A DNA stretch of 64,000 bases from the NCBI RefSeq assembly GCF_014636935.1, contig NZ_BMES01000002.1, positions 1,981,148-2,045,147 on the forward strand. Reading direction: 5' to 3'. Each line of letters starts with the position of its first letter. Position 1 is the first letter of the stretch. This stretch comes from Alsobacter metallidurans. Lineage in GTDB: Bacteria; Pseudomonadota; Alphaproteobacteria; Rhizobiales; Beijerinckiaceae. Made by a program: the position numbers and the translations under genes. The notes under the pieces were generated by a model. That model was not told the origin of the DNA and made no database searches. It saw only the letters and a list, made by a program, of their open reading frames with translations. Positions 1 to 10,095 of this stretch are shown piece by piece.

Positions 1-1
1 G

Positions 2-1141
2 GCGCCGGAGGGGCTCGTCCCTCCGGGCGCCGAGGTGCTCGACTTCCCCGGCTGCACCGTGATGCCGGGGCTGATCGACACGCACGTCCATCTCAACCTG
101 CCGGGAGACGGCACGTCGCTGGAGGACGCCGTGCGCGAGCCGGAGGGCGTGCTGGTCGCCACCTCGGTCATGACCGCCCAGCGTGCGCTGGCGGCGGGCA
201 TCACCACGGTGCGCGACGTCGGCGCGGTGGGCAGCACCGCGATCCACGTGCGCCGGGCGCTTCAGCTCGGCTACGGCCTGGGCCCGCGCGTGCTGGCCTG
301 CGGGCAGCCGATCACCATCACGGGCGGCCACACCTGGTACATGGGCGGCGAGGCCGACGGAGAGGACGGGCTGCGCCACAAGGTGCGCCACATGGTCAAG
401 CTCGGCGCTGACTTCATCAAGGTGATGGGCAGCGGCGGCGGCACCCTCAACACCATCTCGTACAAGCCGTCCTATCGGCGCGAGGAGATGATCGCGCTGG
501 CCGACGAGGCCCACAGGCTCGACCGCAAGATCACGGTGCATTGCCTGTGCGCAGAATCCACCGACTACGCGGTAGAGGCCGGGGTCGACCAGATCGAGCA
601 CGCCGGCTTCATCGCGGACGCCCAAGGCAACCAGAGGTATGACGCCGCCGTGGTGGATAGGCTGGCCAAGTCGGGCATCCCGGTCACCAGCACGCTGGCG
701 GTGGGCGGCGCGGTGCTGCGGACCATGCGGGCCATCGCGCAGCGCACGGCCGCCGAGGAGGCGCTGCTGACGCGCTGGATCAAGATGTTCGACGAGAACC
801 TCCTCCACTTCCGCAAGATGCGCGAAGCGGGCGTGCGCTTCGTCGCCGGCACGGACGCTGGGTGGCGCTTTACGCCGTTCGACGGCCTGCCCTTCGAGAT
901 GCAGCTCATGCACGACGGCGGGATGCCCAACGACGAGGCGATCACGGCCGGGACGGGCTATGCGGCCGAGGTGATCGGCATCGCCGACAAGGTCGGGACG
1001 CTCAAGCCGGGCCTGGCCGCGGACGTGATCGTGGTCGGCGGCGACCCCACGGCCGACCTCAAGGCGCTGGATGACCTGCGCCTCGTGATGCAGAACGGCG
1101 TCGTGCGCAGCCGGGCCGCCCCGACCCAGGCGGCCCGATGA
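2..1141 (+). CDS. Metal-dependent amidohydrolase family protein (5' end outside window)
   Basis: A cytoplasmic-type hydrolase of the amidohydrolase superfamily (imidazolonepropionase/prolidase-like branch), expected to cleave a C-N bond in an amide, cyclic amide or peptide-like substrate. The frame is open from base 2, and the residues before the GTG at 35 fit the N-terminal beta-sandwich, so the gene starts upstream. Counting from that GTG, the metal ligands are all visible: H17 and H19 in DTHVHL, K129 in FIKVMGSGG (the carbamylated lysine in binuclear members), H169, H189 in IEHAG and D274 in AGTDAGW. The C-terminus returns to the small sandwich domain (PGLAADVIVVGGDP). The stop overlaps the next start (ATGA), so it is in an operon with peptide-type ABC ATPases. 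Its substrate is probably something that importer brings in; that is inference. Confidence 0.85.
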   Translation, partial: APEGLVPPGAEVLDFPGCTVMPGLIDTHVHLNLPGDGTSLEDAVREPEGVLVATSVMTAQRALAAGITTVRDVGAVGSTAIHVRRALQLGYGLGPRVLACGQPITITGGHTWYMGGEADGEDGLRHKVRHMVKLGADFIKVMGSGGGTLNTISYKPSYRREEMIALADEAHRLDRKITVHCLCAESTDYAVEAGVDQIEHAGFIADAQGNQRYDAAVVDRLAKSGIPVTSTLAVGGAVLRTMRAIAQRTAAEEALLTRWIKMFDENLLHFRKMREAGVRFVAGTDAGWRFTPFDGLPFEMQLMHDGGMPNDEAITAGTGYAAEVIGIADKVGTLKPGLAADVIVVGGDPTADLKALDDLRLVMQNGVVRSRAAPTQAAR

Positions 1142-2153
1142 GCGCTGCGCCGCCCTCCACGACGGCCGGGAACGGCGGGGCGCCCGACGCCCCCGCCCTC
1201 CTGTCCGTGCGGGACCTCCAGACCCACTTCCGCACCGCCTCCGGAACCGTGAAGGCCGTGGACGGCGTGAGCTTCGACATCCAGGCCGGCTCCAGCCTCG
1301 GCATCGTGGGCGAGTCGGGGTCCGGCAAGAGCGTCACGTCGCTGTCGATCATGCGGCTGGTCGAGCCGCCCGGATTCGTGGCGGGCGGGCGCATCCTGTT
1401 CAAGGGACGCGACCTCGTCAGCTTCTCGGAGCGCGAGATCCGGGATCTGCGCGGGCGCGACATCTGCCTCGTGTTCCAGGACCCGATGGCTGCCTTGAAC
1501 CCGGTCTACAAGGTCGGCGACCAGGTGATCGAGGCGCTGCAGGCGCACCAGGACATCGGCGGGCGCGCGGCGCGCGAGCGGGCGATCGAGCTCTTCCGCA
1601 TGGTCGGCATCCCGGCCCCCGAGCGGCGCGTCGACGACTACCCGCACAAGCTCAGCGGCGGCATGCGCCAGCGCGTCACGATCGCGATCGCGCTCGCCAA
1701 CGAGCCCGACCTCCTGATCCTCGACGAGCCCACCACGGCGCTGGACGTCACCATTCAGGCGCAGATCCTCGACCTCGTGCGCGACCTGCGTCGGCGCATC
1801 AACACGGCCGTGCTGCTGATCACGCACGACATCGGCGTCGTGAAGGAGATGTGCGACGAGGTAGTGGTGATGTATGGCGGCCGCGTGATGGAGCGCGGTC
1901 CCACCGCCCAGGTCACGGGCGCGCCGCGCCACCCTTACACGGTGGGGCTGCTCGCCTCGATCCCGAGCCCCGGCATGAAAGGCCAGAGGCTCAATGCGAT
2001 CGGGGGCTCCGTGCCGAGCCCGCTGCGCATGCCGCCCGGCTGCCCCTTCCAGCCCCGCTGCCCGCACGCCATGCCGGTCTGCGCCACGATGCCCAGCCTG
2101 CGCCGCACCGACAGCGGCAGCCTCGCGGCTTGCTGGCTCTACGAGGAGCGCGC

Positions 2154-2157
<4 letters not shown>
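1138..2157 (+). CDS. Peptide/nickel-type ABC transporter ATP-binding protein (DppD/OppD-like)
   Basis: First of two ATPases of a peptide-type ABC importer, 339 aa. Walker A GESGSGKS is at residues 58-65, the signature LSGGMRQ at 172-178, and Walker B LLILDEP at 192-198. The C-terminal oligopeptide-transporter extension, with the cysteine-containing [14 protein letters not shown] segment (an iron-sulfur or structural motif in DppD/OppD), is intact. The start overlaps the amidohydrolase stop and the stop overlaps the next ATPase start, both as ATGA, which argues for translational coupling. Permeases and the periplasmic binding protein are not in the window and probably lie upstream. Substrate specificity cannot be read from an ATPase. 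Confidence 0.93.
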
Positions 2158-3191
<1,034 letters not shown>

Positions 3192-3211
3192 TCCAGCCCC
3201 GGAGCCGCGCC

Positions 3212-4258
3212 ATGCTGGCGATCCACCACCCCGACCAGGCGCTGCACGACCCCGAGCTGGTGTTCCGCACCGGCCGCTTCATCGCCCAGCCCGACCGCGC
3301 CGAGCGCTACCGCATCTTCACGGACGTGTTGCGCGAGGGCGGCCACACAATGGAGCAAGCCCCGCTCGGCGGGCTCGAGCCGATCCTCGCCGTGCACGAC
3401 GCCGGCTACGTGGCGTTTCTCCAGACCGTGCACGAGCGCTGGTCGCGGCATCCGGACTACGGCCCCGTCGCGATCCCCAACGTGCACCCGACCCACCGCA
3501 TGCACAAAAAGCCCACCGAACTTCTCGGCGAGTTCGGTTGGTACTCCAATTCGACGTCGTGCCCCATCACGGCCGAGACCTGGACATCGGTGAACGCCAG
3601 CGCGCAGGTCGCCATCCATGCGGCCGATCGGCTCGCGGGGGGAGCGGGGCCCGTCTATGCGCTGTGCCGCCCACCCGGCCACCACGCCTATCCGGACCTG
3701 ATGACGGGCGCGTGCTTTCTCAACAACGCGTCCATTGCGGCGCATCGGCTTACGACCACGCAAGGCAAGGTCGCGCTGGTCGACATCGACGTCCATCACG
3801 GCAACGGCACGCAGTTCATCTTCTGGGAGCGCGGCGACGTGCTGGTCTGCTCCATCCATGTAGACCCGACGCTCACCGCGCCCTACTACGCCGGCCACGC
3901 CGACGAGTGCGGCGAGGGCGCCGGGGCCGGGCTGAACCACAACAAGCCGCTGCCCTGGGGCACGCAGGACCCCGCCTGGCTCGACGCGCTGGACGGCGCG
4001 CTAGCCCGCGTCGGCGCCTTCGCGCCGGGCGCGCTGGTGGTGTCGCTCGGCTTCGACGCCGCCAAGCACGACCCGGTCGCCGCGTTCCGCATCACCGATC
4101 AAGGGTTCGCCGAGGCCGCACGGCGCTTTGCGCGCCTGCGCCTGCCCACGCTGCTCGTTCAGGAGGGGGGCTATCTTAGTCCGCACCTCGGCGGGTACCT
4201 GCGCGCGTTCCTGCGGGCCTTCGACGCCGAATCCAGTTCGCGCCCAGCTTTCCCATAG
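3212..4258 (+). CDS. Histone deacetylase / acetylpolyamine amidohydrolase family protein
   Basis: A zinc-dependent deacetylase of the HDAC/AcuC/AphA superfamily, 348 aa, predicted to be cytoplasmic. The catalytic histidine pair is in RPPGHH (H157-H158). Zinc ligands are D193 and H195 in DIDVHHGNGT and D282 in LGFDAAKHDP. The transition-state tyrosine is Y321 in EGGY. The segment ADECGEGAGAG resembles bacterial acetylpolyamine amidohydrolases more than eukaryotic HDACs. The ATG at 3212 is chosen because the preceding gene ends at 3191 and upstream in-frame sequence lies inside that ATPase. Expected reaction: removal of an acyl group from an N-acylated amine, polyamine or peptide. Location behind a peptide-type importer and an amidohydrolase suggests catabolism of imported N-acyl compounds (inference). 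Confidence 0.88.
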   Translation: MLAIHHPDQALHDPELVFRTGRFIAQPDRAERYRIFTDVLREGGHTMEQAPLGGLEPILAVHDAGYVAFLQTVHERWSRHPDYGPVAIPNVHPTHRMHKKPTELLGEFGWYSNSTSCPITAETWTSVNASAQVAIHAADRLAGGAGPVYALCRPPGHHAYPDLMTGACFLNNASIAAHRLTTTQGKVALVDIDVHHGNGTQFIFWERGDVLVCSIHVDPTLTAPYYAGHADECGEGAGAGLNHNKPLPWGTQDPAWLDALDGALARVGAFAPGALVVSLGFDAAKHDPVAAFRITDQGFAEAARRFARLRLPTLLVQEGGYLSPHLGGYLRAFLRAFDAESSSRPAFP

Positions 4259-4405
4259 TCTCAGGCAAAGAGCCCGCCCCGCGGCTCCACGCGGAGGTCG
4301 ATGGAGGCGTGCCGCCTCAATCGTACGGCGGCTCGGGCCTGCCACAGGCTTCATGGCGCCGAGCTTCTACGCTTTGCCGCCGTCGAGCCGTATCCTGGCC
4401 GGCCC

Positions 4406-6841
4406 TCAGGGGGAGGATCGGAACCTGGCCGCCAGCCGGGAATACTCGGGATCGTCAGGGCGCAATTGCGCGAGAGCTTCGGCAAAGGTTCGCGCGGCTC
4501 TGTTGTCCTTTGCTTGAAGCGCCTCTTGCAACAGAGCCGAGAGGATTTCGACGCTGGCGGGGTTGCCCTGCAGGGCGGCCCGCCAAACGGCCGAGGCCTC
4601 CGCCTGCCGGCCGGTAGAATAGAGGGCGACGCCGTAGACATAGGCGAACCGATCGTTGCCGGGATCGAGCCGCGCAGCCGCGGCGAGGCTGTCGATCGCT
4701 TCCGGGATGCGACGGGCTCGCACCAGCACGAGCCCGAGCGCATGGCGAGGCGCTGCGGCGTTCGGCGACAGGGTGATCGCCGCCCGTAGCGTCTGCTCAG
4801 CCGCGGCTTCCCGGCCCGTTTGGCGGTAAAGGTCAGCAAGGTTCACCGAGACGGCGACCGCAGTCGGCTCCAGCCGCAGCGCCGCGAGATACTCCGCTTC
4901 AGCGTCGGCCGTCCGGCCTTGGCGAAGGCGGAATCGGGCCATGGCCGCCCGTCCTTCCGGCCGGTCGGCGTCGAGGCGCAGCGCGACCTCGTACTCGGCA
5001 AAATTCGCCAGCAGCGCAGCCCGGTCCTGCGCCGGAAGGGCGTCCGTGGATTGGTCCGCGAGAGCCGCCGTGGCGGCTAGCCTTACCGAGCGCACCGGGT
5101 CAGCCAGCAGGGGAACGAGCCGCCGCCGCCGGATATCGAGATTGCCGCCCTCGAAGCTCTCGACGGCCGCCATGCGGACGAGCGGGTCTGGATCGGACAG
5201 CGCGGTTGATCTGACGTCCTCGGCCGCGATCGAGGGCCAACCCATCAATGCTTCGATGGCGGTTGCGCGGGCCACCGCGGGCGTGGCGGGCTCGCGGGCC
5301 ACGGACAGCAGCCTCTCACCGGCGTCCACCTCATGACGACGCGCTGCCGAGAAGGCCGCTGCGTAAGTCTGATGCCCCTTACGCCCGGGGCCGTGCCAGC
5401 GCTCAACGGCCGCGGCCGCCCAGGACGCCGGTCGGTCTGAATGGCAGGAACTGCAGGTGTTGGGCGTCCCGAGGCTCGCGGTGAGATCCGGGCGCGGAAT
5501 CCGGAACGAATGATCGTGCCGGCGGTCCACGACCATGTATGTGCGCGCCGGCATATGGCAGTCGATACAGGTGGGATTCTTCGGGCCGGCAGGGTGGCCC
5601 GTGTGAGCGGCCTGCTCGAAGCGCGCCGGGGCGTGGCACTGGCCGCACACGGCGGCGCCGTTGGCCTTGAGGCTCCCGGAATGAACGTCGTGGCAGTCGC
5701 CGCAGGTGACGCCCTTCTCGAACATCAGGCTCTGGCGAAAGGAGTGGTCGTTGAACACCTCGTCCTTCATCTGGCCATCGTCCTCGAAGAGGTCTGGCGT
5801 GAGCAGCGCGGGTCGATGCGTGTCGGCCAGCGGCTGCCCCGGCGCCCAGACAGGCCAGACCTGCCCCCGTCGTGAATGGCAGCGCCCGCAGGTCTCCAGC
5901 TCGCCGTTCGCCGGGCGCGAAACGCCGGCCTTCGGACTGCCCGTGGTGGGATCCGGCGTCCAGTCGCGCGGGCCGCGGACAGCGGCCGCAGCCGCGAAGC
6001 CCTTCAGCGAGACGCCCGGCTTCGCTCCGTCGCGGGCCCAGACGACATGCGCCCGCCCACCACCGTGGCAAGCCTCGCAGCCCACGCTGATCTCCGACCA
6101 GGTGGTCCGGTAGGTGTTTGTCGCCGCGTCATAGCCCTTGTCCAGCGCGGTCGAGTGGCACTCGGCGCACATGTGGTTCCAGGTCTGCAGGTAACGCGTC
6201 CAGTGCCGGCTGTCGGAAGACGGGACGGGATCGTCGCCATAAACGTGGAACCATCGCTGCCCGCCCGCTTCGCGCGGACGCGTATCCCACGCCCATGGAA
6301 GCGCCTGCAGGCGGCCGTCCGGGAAGGTGACGAGATATTGCTGCAGCGGCGCCAGGCCGAAGCTGTGGCTCACCGCGAAAACGGCCGGCTTGCCGTCACG
6401 GCCTTCCGTTTCCACCATGAAACGGTCGCCGTCTCGGATGAATCGCGCGGTCGCGCCTCCGGCCGTGGCGGTGAGGCCGGAAAAGTCGCCTCGGACGGTC
6501 TCGGGCGTCGCCTGCGCCATCGCGCGCGCGTGATGTGAAGATCGCCAGGCCGCGTGCTCGCGGGGGTGGCATTCGGCGCAGGCCGAAGAACCGGCATGGT
6601 CGGGCGGCGCGGCGGCCGACAACTCCCCTATGCCGCCTGCCGCAACCGGTCCATTTCCCATCTGGCCGCGGCCGGGATCGGCCATAGTGAGCGCGAGGGC
6701 CGTGACAATGGTGACGGCGATGCCGCCGAAGATCGGCAGCGCCGTCTCGTCTCCAACCCGATGCCTAGAGCCGAAGCCAAGTCGCTTTGCTTCGCCTTCT
6801 CGTCGCAACCACTTGGAAATGAGGAACATGCGAGAGCGCAT
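4406..6841 (-). CDS. Membrane-anchored octaheme c-type cytochrome with HEAT and TPR repeats
   Basis: A large exported multiheme protein, 811 aa from the ATG at 6841; the frame also opens from a TTG at 6883, and neither start has a clear ribosome site. After about 35 basic residues there is one hydrophobic helix (IFGGIAVTIVTALAL), so it is a signal anchor with the rest periplasmic. Eight CXXCH haem sites follow: CAECH, CAECH, CEACH, CGRCH, CGDCH, CGQCH, CIDCH, CSSCH, resembling cytochrome c-554-like domains. Behind them come HEAT-like repeats (DPDPLVRMAAVESF) and four or five TPR units to the C-terminus. It may shuttle electrons or act as a redox enzyme with a protein-interaction tail; the substrate is unknown. 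Maturation would need the Ccm system, part of which is at 62 kb. It converges on the amidohydrolase operon. Confidence 0.85.
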   Translation of the reverse strand: MRSRMFLISKWLRREGEAKRLGFGSRHRVGDETALPIFGGIAVTIVTALALTMADPGRGQMGNGPVAAGGIGELSAAAPPDHAGSSACAECHPREHAAWRSSHHARAMAQATPETVRGDFSGLTATAGGATARFIRDGDRFMVETEGRDGKPAVFAVSHSFGLAPLQQYLVTFPDGRLQALPWAWDTRPREAGGQRWFHVYGDDPVPSSDSRHWTRYLQTWNHMCAECHSTALDKGYDAATNTYRTTWSEISVGCEACHGGGRAHVVWARDGAKPGVSLKGFAAAAAVRGPRDWTPDPTTGSPKAGVSRPANGELETCGRCHSRRGQVWPVWAPGQPLADTHRPALLTPDLFEDDGQMKDEVFNDHSFRQSLMFEKGVTCGDCHDVHSGSLKANGAAVCGQCHAPARFEQAAHTGHPAGPKNPTCIDCHMPARTYMVVDRRHDHSFRIPRPDLTASLGTPNTCSSCHSDRPASWAAAAVERWHGPGRKGHQTYAAAFSAARRHEVDAGERLLSVAREPATPAVARATAIEALMGWPSIAAEDVRSTALSDPDPLVRMAAVESFEGGNLDIRRRRLVPLLADPVRSVRLAATAALADQSTDALPAQDRAALLANFAEYEVALRLDADRPEGRAAMARFRLRQGRTADAEAEYLAALRLEPTAVAVSVNLADLYRQTGREAAAEQTLRAAITLSPNAAAPRHALGLVLVRARRIPEAIDSLAAAARLDPGNDRFAYVYGVALYSTGRQAEASAVWRAALQGNPASVEILSALLQEALQAKDNRAARTFAEALAQLRPDDPEYSRLAARFRSSP

Positions 6842-7336
6842 CCACCACGCGGGCCAGTCCGGTTCCGGGTCCCTCGCTCGCAAAGCTCACGGGCGAGTTG
6901 TTGGAAACCTCCAGCTAAGCCTGATTTCCTGTGTGGCGCCATAGAACGAACGTCAGTGATGGCGCTATCGCTCGAACCCGAATCCGCGTGCATCAATGGG
7001 GATGACGCCTGACGCGCGTGGAAAGCCTGGATCGGGAGCAGGAGAAAGGCGGCGCGAGCGGACATTGCCGCAGTCCGTACCTCGCCGGATCTGGCGGGCG
7101 CAGGACCTCCGGCTGCGCCGTCGCAGAGCCCGGCACGCCCCGACCGGCCCTGACGCGAAGGGGCAGCCGAGGACGTCTGAGGTGAACGAACACCCCAGTG
7201 GCCGTTGAATCGACCCAGGCCGACACCGCCGTGGCGCGCATTAGCGCAAGCCCATGGCCGAGCGCTGTCCCACATTCATCGGCGGGGGGACACTACAACG
7301 AACCGGTTTGTGGATTTCAGGCGCTTACGCCAGAAT
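6842..7336. other. Gene-poor interval between multihaem gene and tRNA-Glu
   Basis: Roughly 495 bp in which I see no convincing gene. Open frames on both strands have arginine/alanine-rich translations typical of high-GC noise and no recognisable motif. It holds the upstream region of the multihaem cytochrome and the sequence downstream of tRNA-Glu. One small inverted repeat (GCGCCAT at 6937-6943 and ATGGCGC at 6959-6965) could be a weak operator or chance. No integrase, insertion sequence or tRNA-end repeat is visible. Confidence 0.5.
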
Positions 7337-7412
7337 TGGCGCTCCCATGGGGAATCGAACCCCAGTTTTCGCCGTGAGAGGGCGACGTCCTAGACCGCTA
7401 GACGATGGGAGC
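7337..7412 (-). tRNA. tRNA-Glu (anticodon CTC)
   Basis: Complete cloverleaf on the minus strand. The acceptor 5' strand GCTCCCA pairs with TGGGAGC. The D arm is GTCT...GGAC, the anticodon stem TCGCC/GGCGA closes loop CTCTCAC with anticodon CTC, and the T arm is TGGGG-TTCGATT-CCCCA. The discriminator is G at 7340 and the next three bases read CCA, so the CCA end is genomically encoded. It reads GAG codons, which are very frequent in this genome. Confidence 0.96.
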
Positions 7413-7515
7413 GGCTCGCGGCGGGCCAAGCCGCCGCGGGAGCCCTCCTATAACGGCGTCGATCCGGGGCGGCAAGCGCAAATTCCGGCGCCTGGGCCGA
7501 AAAAGCGCTCGGACG

Positions 7516-7929
7516 TCAGCGCGGCCCGCCGAGCTGCAGCCGGCCCGTTTCGGCAAGCGTTCGGGCGTCGAACAGGATCACGATCGAGCCTTCCGGCCCC
7601 TCCGTCGTGACCGCGAGGCGGCCATCGCCCAGCGTGGTCGACACCACCCTGGAGCCCGCCGGCAGGAGCGCCTGGATCGGCCGCCGGGAACCGCCTTCGC
7701 CGGGCAGCGCCGGCTGCGGCGCCGAGGCGGTTTGACCGCCGCCCTTGACGGCGCGTATCGCAAGCGTGGAAAAGACCACGACGGCGAGCGCCACCAGGAT
7801 CACGCCCAGCGTGATCACCAGCATCTTCATCGCCATCAGCCGAGCCGCTTCCTTCGCTTTCGCAGCCTTTTCGGCCGGATCCGCTTCATCGGACGGCGTT
7901 GCGGCGACGGAAATGGGATCTGCGGTCAT
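7516..7929 (-). CDS. Small single-pass membrane protein (DUF6476-like)
   Basis: 137 aa protein with an acidic/alanine-rich N-terminus, a basic stretch, one clear transmembrane helix at about residues 36-58 (MLVITLGVILVALAVVVF), then a soluble domain of about 75 residues containing LPAGSRVVSTTLGDGRLAVTTEG and IVILFDARTLAETGRL. It resembles the DUF6476 proteins that sit beside rluD-type genes in Rhizobiales; function is unknown. It is divergent from the pseudouridine synthase, with only about 37 bp between the two starts, so the promoters overlap. Orientation suggests a cytoplasmic N-terminus and a periplasmic domain. The family call is from memory of context plus sequence and is less secure than the membrane topology. 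Confidence 0.7.
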   Translation of the reverse strand: MTADPISVAATPSDEADPAEKAAKAKEAARLMAMKMLVITLGVILVALAVVVFSTLAIRAVKGGGQTASAPQPALPGEGGSRRPIQALLPAGSRVVSTTLGDGRLAVTTEGPEGSIVILFDARTLAETGRLQLGGPR

Positions 7930-7966
7930 GGGGCCCGGGGCGGCTCGGATACGGAAAGGACGACAC

Positions 7967-8989
7967 GTGCAGGACGGCGACGCCGAGGCGATCGAAGGCC
8001 TTCAGGCCTATCTAGCCCGCCCGGAACACAAAGGCGAGCGCCTGGACCGCTTCCTCGCCGTCATGGTCCCGACCCTGTCGCGCACGCGCCTGAAGGCGCT
8101 GATCCTGGACGGCCGCGTGACGATCGACGGCGCGCGCGCGGACGATCCCGGCCGCAAGGTGGACGCCGGACAGGAGATCGCCCTGGACGTGCCGCCGCCC
8201 GTGCCGCCCGAGCCGGCGGGCGAGGAAATCCCGCTCGACGTGGTGTTCGAGGACAACCAGTTGCTGGTGCTCGACAAGCCCGCCGGGCTCGTGGTGCATC
8301 CCGCGGCCGGCCACGACACCGGCACCCTCGTGAACGCCCTAATCGCCCATTGCGGCGACAGCCTGTCGGGCATCGGCGGCGTCCGCCGCCCCGGCATCGT
8401 GCACCGGCTCGACAAGGACACCACCGGTCTCCTGGTTGTGGCGAAAACCGACCTTGCTCACAAGAAGCTGGCCGACCAATTCGCCGATCACGGGCGAACT
8501 GGCCCGCTGGAACGCGCCTACCGGGCGGTCGTTTGGGGCGTTCCACCCCGCAAGCACGGCACCGTGGACGCCAAGCTGGATCGCTCCAACAAGCATCGCG
8601 ACCGCATGGCGGTGGTGTCCGGCGAAAAGGGTCGCGACGCCATTACGCATTACGAGATCGAGGAAGTCTTCACCGGCTCCAACGGCGAGCCGGTCGCAAG
8701 CCTGATCACCTGCAGGCTGGAGACCGGCCGCACGCACCAGATTCGTGTCCACATGGCGCATCTCGGCCACCCCTTGGTGGGCGACAGCCTGTATGGCGGC
8801 GGCTTCCGCACCAAGGCGACACTGCTCGCGCCAGAGGCTCGTGCGATCGTGGAGGAATTTCCAAGGCAGGCCCTGCACGCGGCGCTGCTTGGCTTCGCGC
8901 ATCCGGCCACCGATGAGGAGATGGTTTTCGAGAGCGAGTTGCCGGACGACCTGCAGCGGCTGATTGAGGCGCTGCGGCAGGGATCCTGA
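7967..8989 (+). CDS. rluD: RluA-family 23S rRNA pseudouridine synthase (RluD-type)
   Basis: Converts specific uridines to pseudouridine in large-subunit rRNA. 340 aa from a GTG at 7967, chosen because GGAAAGGA stands just upstream and the protein then starts close to the S4 domain. Residues 22-80 form an S4 RNA-binding domain (RLDRFLA...SRTRLKALILDGRVTIDG). The catalytic domain has HRLDKDT at 146-152 with the nucleophile D149, and the later motifs GRTHQIRVHM and HPLVGDSLYGG. Which uridines it modifies (1911/1915/1917 for RluD) is assigned by family resemblance. It lies between the divergent DUF6476-like gene and rpoH, an arrangement seen in many Rhizobiales. Confidence 0.92.
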   Translation: MQDGDAEAIEGLQAYLARPEHKGERLDRFLAVMVPTLSRTRLKALILDGRVTIDGARADDPGRKVDAGQEIALDVPPPVPPEPAGEEIPLDVVFEDNQLLVLDKPAGLVVHPAAGHDTGTLVNALIAHCGDSLSGIGGVRRPGIVHRLDKDTTGLLVVAKTDLAHKKLADQFADHGRTGPLERAYRAVVWGVPPRKHGTVDAKLDRSNKHRDRMAVVSGEKGRDAITHYEIEEVFTGSNGEPVASLITCRLETGRTHQIRVHMAHLGHPLVGDSLYGGGFRTKATLLAPEARAIVEEFPRQALHAALLGFAHPATDEEMVFESELPDDLQRLIEALRQGS

Positions 8990-9005
8990 ACGCGCCGCGA
9001 CGAAA

Positions 9006-9043
9006 GCGAGCACCGCGAGAACCCTCGCGGCTCGCGCGCGTTT
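9006..9043 (+). terminator. Strong hairpin after rluD-type gene, weak terminator
   Basis: GCGAG-CACCGCGAG / CTCGCGG-CTCGC forms a long GC stem only 17 bp beyond the stop, followed by GCGCGTTTG rather than a clean T run. It could terminate the upstream transcript or simply insulate rpoH. Confidence 0.35.
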
Positions 9044-9174
9044 GATCGATGGCCCGGCGCGCATGATGCGCCCTGCCCTCTTTCGGCCAATGTCACGCCG
9101 ATGATAGACTGTTGTCGTGGCCGTGCTTCGTGGCGGCCCAGAACGGCCTGCTTGCGAGGGGCCTAGGAGGATCC

Positions 9175-10077
9175 ATGGCGTCCGCCCTGCCTATCATTGC
9201 CGCCGAAGGCGGCTTGTCGCGGTATCTCGACGAGATCCGCAAATTTCCGATGCTGCAGCCGCAGGAGGAGTACATGCTCGCCAAGAGTTGGCGCGAGCAT
9301 GAGGACTCCGAGGCCGCGCACCGCCTCGTCACATCGCATCTGCGTCTCGTGGCCAAGATCGCCATGGGATATCGCGGCTATGGCCTGCCGATCGGCGAAG
9401 TCATTTCCGAAGGCAATGTCGGCCTGATGCAGGCCGTGAAGCGGTTCGAGCCCGAGAAGGGCTTCCGCCTCGCCACCTACGCGATGTGGTGGATCAAGGC
9501 TTCGATCCAGGAGTACATCCTGCGCTCGTGGTCGCTCGTGAAGATGGGCACCACGGCCAACCAGAAGAAGCTGTTCTTCAACCTGCGCAAGGCGAAGAGC
9601 TCGATTTCGGCCCTGGACGAGGGCGACCTGCGTCCCGACCAGGTCAAGCAGATCGCCACCAAGCTCGGCGTGCACGAGCAGGAAGTGATCGAAATGAACC
9701 GCCGCCTCGGCGGCGACAGCTCGCTCAACTCCCCCATCCGCTCGGACGGCGAAGGCGAAGGCGAGTGGCAGGACTGGCTCGCCGATGACAGCGCCAGCCA
9801 GGAATCGCTGCTGGTCGAGCAGGAAGAGGCGAACAACCGCCACCTCGCATTGCGCGACGGTCTGGGCGTGTTGAACGAGCGCGAGCGCCGCATCTTCGAG
9901 GCGCGCCGCCTGGCCGACGACCCGATCACCCTCGAAGAACTCTCCGAGGAGTTCGGGGTCTCGCGCGAGCGCGTGCGTCAGATCGAGGTGCGGGCTTTCG
10001 AGAAGGTGCAGAAGGCCGTCCGTGAGGCGGTGGCCAAGCAGGAGGGCGGCCGCCTGGCTCTCCCGGCGCATGCCTGA
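9175..10077 (+). CDS. rpoH: RNA polymerase heat-shock sigma factor RpoH (sigma-32)
   Basis: Alternative sigma-70-family factor directing transcription of heat-shock genes, 300 aa. The ATG at 9175 follows TAGGAGG by four bases; the frame opens earlier but this site decides the start. Region 2 includes the core-binding and -10 recognition segments (ISEGNVGLMQAVKRFEP, ATYAMWWIKASIQEYIL). The RpoH box QKKLFFNLRK, diagnostic for sigma-32, is present. Region 4 ends in LEELSEEFGVSRERVRQIE, the -35-recognising helix-turn-helix. Stability is usually controlled by DnaK and by FtsH, whose gene is in this window at 22.7-24.7 kb. Alphaproteobacteria often have two rpoH copies, and which one this is cannot be told here. 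Confidence 0.96.
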   Translation: MASALPIIAAEGGLSRYLDEIRKFPMLQPQEEYMLAKSWREHEDSEAAHRLVTSHLRLVAKIAMGYRGYGLPIGEVISEGNVGLMQAVKRFEPEKGFRLATYAMWWIKASIQEYILRSWSLVKMGTTANQKKLFFNLRKAKSSISALDEGDLRPDQVKQIATKLGVHEQEVIEMNRRLGGDSSLNSPIRSDGEGEGEWQDWLADDSASQESLLVEQEEANNRHLALRDGLGVLNERERRIFEARRLADDPITLEELSEEFGVSRERVRQIEVRAFEKVQKAVREAVAKQEGGRLALPAHA

Positions 10078-10095
10078 TCGTACGCTGCGGAAGCC

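Noticed and set aside
7337..7412. tRNA-Glu as the attachment site of a genomic island spanning 1-7.3 kb.
   Set aside because: The accessory genes lie on the 3' side as expected, but no integrase and no duplicate of the tRNA 3' end was found in the window, and the base composition is host-like.
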